A DNA stretch of 16,685 bases from Acidobacteria bacterium UBA6911 (GTDB lineage Bacteria; Acidobacteriota; UBA6911), in NCBI GenBank assembly GCA_002451015.1, contig DKBB01000081.1, forward strand, positions 1 to 16,685, given 5' to 3'. The notes under the pieces are model-generated. The model did not search any database, was not told where the DNA came from, and saw only the letters and a list, made by a program, of their open reading frames with translations. Position 1 is the stretch's first letter. Every line of letters begins with the position of its first letter. The translations under genes and the position numbers were made by a program. Shown here piece by piece: positions 1-6,179 of the stretch.

Positions 1-347
1 AAAATGGCATAAAGCCCTCCGGATCCTGGTACATGGAAATCGGCCAGGGGATGGGTGCCGTTCTGACCATGGCCAACGAAAAGAACGCCTATACGATTTG
101 CGATCGCAGCACTTACCTCTCACGCGCCGATCAGCTGAGTCTGAGAATTCTGGTTGAGGGCGATCCCGGCTTGTTGAATTATTACTCGGTTCTGCAGGTC
201 AATCCCGAACGATACCCCAAGGTCAAAGCGGACCTGTCGCGACGATTGACGGACTGGCTCTGTTCGCCCGAAGGGCAGAAGCTGATCGAAGCCTACAGGG
301 CAGGCGGGCATCAGTTATTCAAACCATCTTACGACAGCGGGAAGTAG
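1..347 (+). CDS. tupA: Tungstate ABC transporter substrate-binding protein, C-terminal part (5' end outside window)
   Basis: This is the last ~115 residues of a periplasmic oxyanion-binding protein of the TupA type, which captures tungstate and delivers it to TupB. The reading frame (starting at base 3) is open to the left edge, so the gene is truncated by the window. An ATG at 33 lies inside the protein and is not the start. Family-like stretches are the GSWYMEIGQGMG segment, the TICDRSTYL segment, the LLNYYSVLQVNPERYP segment and a C-terminal helix ending in a GHQLFKP-type motif, all typical of TupA tails. The stop at 345-347 lies 4 bp before tupB, so tupA, tupB and tupC form one operon. 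TupA cannot be cleanly told from other group-6 oxyanion binders on a tail alone, but the TupB and TupC neighbours support it. Confidence 0.85.
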   Translation, partial: NGIKPSGSWYMEIGQGMGAVLTMANEKNAYTICDRSTYLSRADQLSLRILVEGDPGLLNYYSVLQVNPERYPKVKADLSRRLTDWLCSPEGQKLIEAYRAGGHQLFKPSYDSGK

Positions 348-351
348 TATT

Positions 352-1050
352 TTGAGCGACCTGGGACAATCTCTGACTGAAGCCCTGAGGCTGATCCTTT
401 CCGCAGACGCGGATCTGGGAACAATTGTTTGGGCATCGCTTCGATACTCGATCAGCAGTACCGTCATCGCATCTCTGATAGGCATTCCGGCGGGGATAGC
501 GCTGTCAACATCCCGCTGGCGCTTCAAAAGGTTTATCGAGGATCTTCTCAATACCCTTCTTTCCGTTCCCACCGTCGTCGTAGGTCTTTTTGTCTATACC
601 ATGATAATGAGCCAGGGACCTCTGGGACGGTTCCATCTGCTATTTTCACCCGCTGCCATTATTATCGGACAAACGGTGCTAATCATCCCCCTGGTAGCTT
701 CCCTGGCCTGCAGTTCGGTTTCAGTCGTCAATCCCGTCGTCCGTGAAACAGCGCTCACACTGGGAGCCGGCCGGCTGCGTATCACTCTTACGATTGCAGC
801 GGAAGCGCAATCGGCGCTGCTCGTAGCGTGCATCACCGCTTTCGGGCGCGTAATAGGAGAAATCGGGATTTCCCTTATCCTCGGGGGGAATATTCTAGGC
901 TATACGCGAACCATTACCACAGCCATTTCCCTGCAGACAAGCCAGGGCGAATTCGCCCTGGGACTGGCGCTGGGAATCATCTTGCTCTGCGTCGCCTTTA
1001 TCGTCAATTTCGTCATTCGCCGGCTTGGGAGAAGATCCGTATGGGTGTAG
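352..1050 (+). CDS. tupB: Tungstate ABC transporter permease
   Basis: This is an inner-membrane permease of 232 residues, the usual size of TupB. It forms the channel of the tungstate importer together with the TupC ATPase. The protein is strongly hydrophobic, with about five or six membrane segments (for example residues ~25-50, 62-88, 96-122, and 200-222). The conserved cytoplasmic EAA-type region lies at ~150-190, with the characteristic GRVIGEIGISLILGGN and TRTITTAISL segments of TupB-like permeases. The start is a TTG at 352 just after the tupA stop, with a GGAAG purine stretch at 339-343. No ATG lies near the expected N terminus. The 3' end overlaps the tupC start by 10 bp, which indicates translational coupling. 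Confidence 0.9.
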   Translation: MSDLGQSLTEALRLILSADADLGTIVWASLRYSISSTVIASLIGIPAGIALSTSRWRFKRFIEDLLNTLLSVPTVVVGLFVYTMIMSQGPLGRFHLLFSPAAIIIGQTVLIIPLVASLACSSVSVVNPVVRETALTLGAGRLRITLTIAAEAQSALLVACITAFGRVIGEIGISLILGGNILGYTRTITTAISLQTSQGEFALGLALGIILLCVAFIVNFVIRRLGRRSVWV

Positions 1051-1697
1051 AACCTGCATACCGCATCCGGTCCCTGACGCATGCATATGACGAAAAAGTC
1101 GTCCTGGATATTCCCCGCCTTGATGTCCCGGCAGGACAGATATGCCTTTTCACCGGACCGAACGGTTCCGGGAAAACCACTCTTCTCACCATCCTGGCCC
1201 TGCTGCAGGTTCCGACCGGCGGCGTCGTCCAACTCGATGGGATTAAATGTTCCTCCGATCCCGATCTTAAATTGCGTCACACGGTAACCCTGGTACATCA
1301 GAAGCCGGTCCTATTCTCAACCTCCGTCCGGAACAACCTGGCATACGGGCTGAAAGCGCACGGCCACAACGCCGGGGAAATCGGTCGCCGGCTGAAATCG
1401 ATCGAAAAGGAAATGCGGTTGCCTTCGGTGATCGAAAAACACGCGCGCAAGTTATCCGGCGGTGAAGCGCAGCGGGTCGTGCTTGCCCGGGCGCTGGTGC
1501 TGGAAACCCCGATCCTGCTGCTGGACGAGCCTACAAATTCGCTGGATGACGCCTATCGCCCGGTCCTGGTCGATTTGCTGCAGAAAGCCAACAGGGACAG
1601 GGGAACCACTGTGATCGTAGCGACACACGACAAGCACTTCATTGCATCATTGGGGGGAAGCATACTACGAATGGACGGCGGAAGAATCGTGGATTGA
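1041..1697 (+). CDS. tupC: Tungstate ABC transporter ATP-binding protein
   Basis: This is the 218-residue ATPase that powers tungstate import. All ABC motifs are visible: Walker A GPNGSGKTT (residues 39-47), a Q-loop in LVHQKPVLF, signature LSGGE (138-142), Walker B ILLLDEPT with Asp162 and Glu163, and the H-loop VATHD (His196). The ATG at 1041 is chosen because GGGAGAAG at 1027-1034 sits 6 bp upstream and the start overlaps the tupB end by 10 bp. A longer in-frame extension back to 828 runs antiparallel to no known domain, lies wholly within tupB, and is discarded. It is the last gene of the tup operon and converges on the AOR gene. Confidence 0.93.
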   Translation: MGVEPAYRIRSLTHAYDEKVVLDIPRLDVPAGQICLFTGPNGSGKTTLLTILALLQVPTGGVVQLDGIKCSSDPDLKLRHTVTLVHQKPVLFSTSVRNNLAYGLKAHGHNAGEIGRRLKSIEKEMRLPSVIEKHARKLSGGEAQRVVLARALVLETPILLLDEPTNSLDDAYRPVLVDLLQKANRDRGTTVIVATHDKHFIASLGGSILRMDGGRIVD

Positions 1698-1796
1698 TCC
1701 ATGGGAACAACGCCGGCAAGCGCTTCCTTGTACATTGCACAGTTTTATAGGAAAGAGGATTTGTATTCTTGGAAGCTTATTTCTACACAAGGGAAT

Positions 1797-1829
1797 CCGG
1801 ATCGGGACTACAGGAAGATCCCGACCCGG
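1797..1829 (-). terminator. Hairpin between convergent tupC and AOR genes
   Basis: An 11-bp inverted repeat (1797-1807 and 1819-1829) surrounds an 11-nt loop. One position is imperfect: it is a mismatch in plus-strand RNA but a G-U wobble in minus-strand RNA, so the hairpin is more stable in the AOR transcript. It begins 13 bp past the AOR stop codon. Neither side has a long T tract, so this is a likely 3'-end structure rather than a textbook intrinsic terminator. It could serve both convergent transcripts. Confidence 0.5.
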
Positions 1830-1842
1830 TTAAATGCGGACA

Positions 1843-3558
1843 TTAATAATTGTGGACACTGTCGATTTCTTCTTCGGGCACGTCGAAAACGGGCGCACCC
1901 GGAGCGTTACTCTCCTCGTAAAAGAATTGCGGCAACCGGTCGTCCTTATTGGTGAATCCCGCCGCAGTGTTGAATCGTCTTTCAATTTCAAGAACCGAAT
2001 TGCCTAATTCGGTAAGATATTTTTCTCCAAGCGACTCTCCCGTTACGGCCGACACACATTTGATAAGGTTCTGATCCAGTCCCGGCCCAGCCTCCATGAT
2101 TGGCATTCCGATCATCATGCACAAGCCCAGGGTATCGACGGCGGCCATCCAGGATTGCATAAACTGGGATTTGACAGCCTGGCCGGTTGAAGCCACGGGG
2201 TTATATTTCGGATCATGCGGCCCGGGCAGAACTATCCCGGCCGTATGGTCCGCGCCCTGGGGAGATGTGGCGAAGGTAACACCGGTTCCCTTTAGAATCC
2301 TGGGATCGTATCCGGACAGGCACTGCCCTTTTACGTGCGGAATGCGCTTGACACCGAGTTTCTCGCCGGTGACTTTGACACCGCCTCCGATCATACGTCC
2401 GTTTTTCGTACCCTGCGCAATTTCTCCCACTAGTTTCAGGGCGGCATCCCCGTCGCCCCATGGAATCAATCCAGCTTCCATCGCTACTGCCAGCGCGCCG
2501 CCGATGTCCATGGTATCGACGCCCACATCGTTGCAAACGCGGTTGATTCGGGCAACCGTATCGAGATCGCCAATAAGACAGTTGGACCCGATCAGGGCGA
2601 TGGTTTCGTACTCAATCCCCGAAACGATCAATTCCCCCTTATCGTCCGTATATACATTGGAACAGCTGATAATACAGCCCTCCATGCAACGGTGCACGGA
2701 TTCCCCGTTGGGACGGTTTTTGAGCAGCTCCTCCATATACTCGCCCGAGATCTGTTCCGCTTTTTCGAACTGACCGGCCGAGTAGTTCTTGGTAGGCAGA
2801 GCACCGGCGGTCTGGGTGATCATTACGATCTGCGGCGTGCCGAGTTTTCTCAATCCCTGCGCGAAATGATCATTCAATACATATTTGGTTATGACCTTTA
2901 CATTTTCCTTCAGCGTATCCTTGTCCTGGACTTCCACGAAGTTGGAATCCGGATCGTCTACGACAAATGTTTTCAGGTTCTTCGAACCCATGACCGCACC
3001 CAGCCCCCCGCGCGCGGCTACCCTCAGATGCAGATCGGGCGTCGTAAAGATTATGGAAGCTGCTTCCAATCCCATATCGCCAGCCGGGCCTGTCCAAGCG
3101 GCGCACATTTTGTCGCCGTACTGGCTTTTCAACTTCTCTAATATTTCGTAACTGCCGATCCCGGTATAGGAAGAGGCAGAGGAAAAGGACACCCCGTTCT
3201 TGTCTATTTTCAAAGAAGTCGGTTCCTTAGCCTTTCCTTCAAAAATAATCGCTTTGTATCCCAGCCTGGCCAGTTTCTGGCCCATCGCACCGCCGGTATT
3301 GGCCTCCTTTATTCCTTTCGTCATGGGGCTTTTTGCACCGACCGAAAGCCTTCCGCTGCACGGAACCGTCGTTCCTCCCAGGATCCCCGGAGCGAACACA
3401 AGCTTGTTGTCCTCTCCAAGAGGATCGCAGGTCGGAGGTACTTCACTCCCCACAATGCAGGACGTTAATCCGCGCCCACCGAATTTCCGGTAGGATTCCG
3501 GTACATCCTCGGTTGATGCCCTCAACTCTGACATATTGATTCTTAATATTCTAGCCAT
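1843..3558 (-). CDS. aor: Aldehyde:ferredoxin oxidoreductase (tungsten-bispterin enzyme)
   Basis: This is a 571-residue cytoplasmic AOR-family enzyme that binds a tungsten bis-pyranopterin and one [4Fe-4S] cluster. Members oxidise aldehydes to acids with ferredoxin, or run the reverse reaction. The N-terminal domain (~1-205) shows FGGRG (27-30), the CSGRLSVGAKSP segment and RGGLGAVMGSKNLK (183-196), typical pterin-binding elements. The C-terminal domain carries cluster cysteines C291, C295 and C299, the EYET motif (316-319), DTMDIGG (348-354), GADH with His438, and DTLGLC with the fourth cysteine C480. The first three cysteines are spaced Cx3Cx3C rather than the Cx2Cx3C of archaeal AOR, as in YdhV-like relatives, so the substrate is uncertain. 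The ATG at 3558 is preferred over an upstream TTG (3564) because AGGGA at 3565-3569 sits 6 bp before the ATG. It lies divergent from the HD/moeA genes. Confidence 0.93.
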   Translation of the reverse strand: MARILRINMSELRASTEDVPESYRKFGGRGLTSCIVGSEVPPTCDPLGEDNKLVFAPGILGGTTVPCSGRLSVGAKSPMTKGIKEANTGGAMGQKLARLGYKAIIFEGKAKEPTSLKIDKNGVSFSSASSYTGIGSYEILEKLKSQYGDKMCAAWTGPAGDMGLEAASIIFTTPDLHLRVAARGGLGAVMGSKNLKTFVVDDPDSNFVEVQDKDTLKENVKVITKYVLNDHFAQGLRKLGTPQIVMITQTAGALPTKNYSAGQFEKAEQISGEYMEELLKNRPNGESVHRCMEGCIISCSNVYTDDKGELIVSGIEYETIALIGSNCLIGDLDTVARINRVCNDVGVDTMDIGGALAVAMEAGLIPWGDGDAALKLVGEIAQGTKNGRMIGGGVKVTGEKLGVKRIPHVKGQCLSGYDPRILKGTGVTFATSPQGADHTAGIVLPGPHDPKYNPVASTGQAVKSQFMQSWMAAVDTLGLCMMIGMPIMEAGPGLDQNLIKCVSAVTGESLGEKYLTELGNSVLEIERRFNTAAGFTNKDDRLPQFFYEESNAPGAPVFDVPEEEIDSVHNY

Positions 3559-3889
3559 TGGCAATCCCTCGCCTGAGTATTACTGATATATTTTCTATTG
3601 AACTATGGTTTAATTTGGTACCGTATTCGATCTATCCGCTCGCAACCATTCGAAGCGAATATCGCCGCCCTTCACTATAATCGGAACATGGTCCCTTTTC
3701 CAGAAAAACCTATGGAGGTTTCCCGTTCGGGATATTCCCTAAATGTTGCCAATCTAGGATTTCACTAATTTACGGCAGGATCTCCAGGCAAGAGCAAGAA
3801 GGTTGTCAATGAGTGAAATTCCAGCCTAACACCATTTATTGAATATCGTCTTGACGGTTCCTGCTACAACGCGGGATAATTCCGCGTTT
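3559..3889. promoter_or_regulatory. Divergent intergenic region between AOR and the HD-domain gene
   Basis: These ~330 bp must hold the control signals for both AOR (leftward) and the HD-moeA genes (rightward). I see several short inverted repeats: ATTCG-AAG-CGAAT at 3648-3660, TCCCG-TT-CGGGA with an overlapping GGGA-TAT-TCCC at 3721-3739, and ATTTCACT (3759-3766) facing AGTGAAAT (3812-3819). A perfect TTGACA hexamer occurs on the minus strand near 3803-3808 but has no matching -10 at normal distance. I could not recognise a molybdenum/tungsten-cofactor riboswitch or a ModE/TunR operator by eye. Neither is excluded. Confidence 0.45.
3721..3739. promoter_or_regulatory. Overlapping palindromes, possible operator
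   Basis: The 19-bp stretch contains two nested inverted repeats sharing a GGGA element: TCCCG-TT-CGGGA and GGGA-TAT-TCCC. It lies about 160 bp from each of the two flanking divergent starts. The dyad symmetry suits a dimeric regulator, but the match to a known operator was not established. Confidence 0.25.
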
Positions 3890-4783
3890 ATGGCTGCCCA
3901 AAAAATGAATTGCGTCCAAGTGATTGAATCCCGCTTCCCTGGTCTGATAGAAAAGGTCCGTAAGGTCATCCAGGATTCGGAAAACGCCCTCGAAGGGCAT
4001 GAGGGGGATTCCGAAAGCTTCCTCTGGGAGCATACCATGCATGTCACCTCTATCGCATATCGCCTGGCACAGGAGGAAGGTCTCGATCCCTACATTCCCA
4101 TAGTAGCGGCGCTGTTTCACGACATTGGGAAATTTACCGGCGGAAGGTATCACAGGGACGAAACGATAGAAGAGGAGGAATCTGCACTGATTGCCGAGCG
4201 CCTGCTTCCCAAATTTGGAATGAAGAAAAGCGAAATCGGGAAAGTGCTTTCCGGTTTGAGGGCTCTCTACAACGAAAAAATCCGGAAAAATCGCATTGCC
4301 GCCGTTCTGCACGATGCCGATTTTTTATCCAAATTCGGCGCCTTGGGAGTCGCGAGTTTTTTTACAAAATCGACCCTTCGCCGGCGCCCGCTCAGGGCTT
4401 CCGTATTCGGGTATCTCAGTAAGGAGCTGACCTATGCCGCATGCTTGCCGTTAAACATGCACACGTCGGCCGGATGCAAATTAGCCGCAAAAAAAGCCGC
4501 GGATTCCCTGAAGTTTTTCCGGTCCCTTCTCGTGGAATTGAGAGAGGCTCACATAGCGGACCTCAGGATCCGGAAAATCAGTATTCCCCACCCCAATTAC
4601 CGGAACCGCCCTCTTGAAATAAGGTATGTTCTCCCGCCTGCATGCCCGGAATGCGGAGGCATGTGGAACATGGCATGGGGAACCGAAAAAGACATTAAAT
4701 GCACAAAGCTGAATATCGAATGGAATTGCATACGTTGTGCCGAACGATTCGAAACCTCGTTCTGCCTGCCTGAAATTGCCTGA
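3890..4783 (+). CDS. HD-domain phosphohydrolase-like protein with C-terminal zinc ribbon
   Basis: This is a soluble 297-residue protein of unknown specific function. The N-terminal half is an HD domain (~40-160): EHTMHV with His48, ALFHDIGKF with His77-Asp78, and LHDADFLSKFG with His141/Asp142, all consistent with a metal-dependent phosphohydrolase. The C-terminal ~50 residues hold a zinc-ribbon-like CPECGG...CIRC pattern (C252, C255, C280, C283). The start is uncertain. An in-frame TTG at 3839 has no ribosome-binding site, and ATGs occur at 3890 and 3905. I use 3890 because homology-like sequence begins soon after. It sits between divergent AOR and a moeA gene 38 bp downstream, so a role in making, protecting or regulating the tungsten enzyme is inferred, not shown. 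Confidence 0.8.
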   Translation: MAAQKMNCVQVIESRFPGLIEKVRKVIQDSENALEGHEGDSESFLWEHTMHVTSIAYRLAQEEGLDPYIPIVAALFHDIGKFTGGRYHRDETIEEEESALIAERLLPKFGMKKSEIGKVLSGLRALYNEKIRKNRIAAVLHDADFLSKFGALGVASFFTKSTLRRRPLRASVFGYLSKELTYAACLPLNMHTSAGCKLAAKKAADSLKFFRSLLVELREAHIADLRIRKISIPHPNYRNRPLEIRYVLPPACPECGGMWNMAWGTEKDIKCTKLNIEWNCIRCAERFETSFCLPEIA

Positions 4784-4808
4784 TTGTGCACCTATTAGAC
4801 AGAAAAAT

Positions 4809-4815
4809 GGAGAGG
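4809..4815 (+). promoter_or_regulatory. Ribosome-binding site that favours a TTG start for moeA
   Basis: GGAGAGG at 4809-4815 lies 6 bp before TTG 4822, the ideal spacing. It directly abuts or overlaps the alternative ATGs at 4807 and 4816. Confidence 0.55.
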
Positions 4816-4821
4816 ATGACA

Positions 4822-6057
4822 TTGACGGAATTTTTTCATGTGATCACGGCTGATCAATTCTCGGAACTGCTGGTACACTTTCCCAGGCTTTCTTCCGAGA
4901 AGATGCCACTCGATGCGTCCCTCTCACGTATCCTCTCTGAAGATGTCATCGCATTTGAAGATTTGCCAGAACAGGCGCGTTCCACGGTAGACGGATATGC
5001 CGTAAAGGCGGAAGATACATTCGGCGCCTCGGATTCCATTCCGGCATTGCTGGAAGTTGCCGAACCGGTTCCGATGGGAACGTTACCGGGATACACTCTG
5101 AGGCCTGGTCAGGCGGCCCCGATTCCGACTGGAGGGTTCCTCCCCCAAGGCGCGGATGCCGTCGTAATGGTTGAATATACCAATCGGGCGGAAGCAAACA
5201 GCGTAGAAATTACGCGGCCGGTTACCCTACGGACCAACGTCATTGATAAGGGGGAAGATTCAAAATCGGGGGAACTGCTGCTTCCGGCGGGCATGCGGCT
5301 GCGGTTCCAGGACATCGGATATCTCGCGGCAACGGGATTTCCTGAAGTATCCGTATACCGAAGACCGAAGGTGGCGATTCTTTCCTCCGGCGACGAGGTT
5401 GTATCAATAGAGCGGAAACCCCTGCCCGGCCAGATTCGGGATGCAAACGGCCACGCCCTGGCAGCACTGGTTCGTGAAGCTGGTGCGGAACCAATCCTTT
5501 TCGATATCGTTCCGGATGATGCGGAAATGCTGCAGGAAGCCCTTGAGACGGCCCTGTCGCAATCCGATGTTACGGCAATATCCGGCGGCAGCTCCGTGGG
5601 TACAAGGGATTTGATGAAAGGGGCGGTTTCCAACCTTCACGATACGGAAATACTGGCGCACGGAATCGCCATCCGTCCCGGCAAGCCGACGCTGCTGGCG
5701 AACAGTAAAGGAAAAGCAATTTTCGGGCTGCCCGGGCATCCGGTCTCCGCATTAATTGTAGCGCAGGTTTTCCTTTTGCCCTTCCTGCGCTTTCTCCAGG
5801 GAGCGGACCTGGGAAAAGGCCCTCCGGGGCATCGAGTCGATGTGACATTGACGGCTTCTATTCACTCCACGATCGGTTTGGAGGAATATGTTCGGATCGG
5901 AATTGAAGAGAAACCGGATGGAAAGTGCGAAGCGCATCCGATCTACGGAAAGTCCGGTATGCTGTCCACCATGGTGCAGGCGAACGGGATCCTTGTTATT
6001 CCGATGACAATCGAAGGTTTTTCCAAGGGAGACAAAGTTCAGGCCGTGCGGTGGTAG
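4822..6057 (+). CDS. moeA: Molybdopterin molybdenumtransferase (MoeA), possibly tungsten-inserting
   Basis: This is a 411-residue MoeA, full length for the family. MoeA inserts molybdate (or tungstate in specialised paralogues) into adenylylated molybdopterin. Visible motifs are STVDGYAV with the conserved Asp57, PIPTGGFLPQGADAVVM, SSGDE in the MoCF-like domain, QIRDANGHAL, SGGSSVGTRD, HGIAIRPGKPTLLA and GLPGHPVSAL, followed by the C-terminal beta-barrel domain IV. The TTG at 4822 is selected because of the GGAGAGG site 6 bp upstream, and because TEFFHVIT matches the usual N terminus. Starts at 4786 (GTG), 4807 or 4816 (ATG) would only add 2-12 residues. It lies 38 bp after the HD gene and is probably co-transcribed with it. 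With AOR and Tup around it, tungsten is the likely metal. Confidence 0.92.
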   Translation: MTEFFHVITADQFSELLVHFPRLSSEKMPLDASLSRILSEDVIAFEDLPEQARSTVDGYAVKAEDTFGASDSIPALLEVAEPVPMGTLPGYTLRPGQAAPIPTGGFLPQGADAVVMVEYTNRAEANSVEITRPVTLRTNVIDKGEDSKSGELLLPAGMRLRFQDIGYLAATGFPEVSVYRRPKVAILSSGDEVVSIERKPLPGQIRDANGHALAALVREAGAEPILFDIVPDDAEMLQEALETALSQSDVTAISGGSSVGTRDLMKGAVSNLHDTEILAHGIAIRPGKPTLLANSKGKAIFGLPGHPVSALIVAQVFLLPFLRFLQGADLGKGPPGHRVDVTLTASIHSTIGLEEYVRIGIEEKPDGKCEAHPIYGKSGMLSTMVQANGILVIPMTIEGFSKGDKVQAVRW

Positions 6058-6129
6058 CCATGCCGACATACTATAATTAAAGCAGGGATCCGGAGTTTAT
6101 ATTCGACAGAACAATCCAACTGTTTAATT

Positions 6130-6158
6130 TTGAATCTTCAATCCTTAATTTCTAATTA
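6130..6158 (+). promoter_or_regulatory. Weak promoter candidate before the MoeA fusion gene
   Basis: Within the A/T-rich 122-bp gap between the two moeA genes, TTGAAT (6130-6135) and TAATTA (6153-6158) are separated by 17 bp. The -10 match is poor. The gap also contains an isolated TATAAT at 6072-6077 without a -35. Read-through from the upstream moeA is equally possible. Confidence 0.22.
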
Positions 6159-6179
6159 CTGCAGGCAATTCGGATTTCA

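Noticed and set aside
828..1040. 71-codon N-terminal extension of the TupC reading frame
   Set aside because: It lies entirely inside tupB, encodes no recognisable sequence, and the ATG at 1041 has a strong ribosome-binding site and matches the usual ABC ATPase length.
3559..3838. Molybdenum/tungsten-cofactor riboswitch upstream of AOR
   Set aside because: The context fits, but I could not lay out the conserved helices or conserved bases by eye. A covariance-model search would decide.
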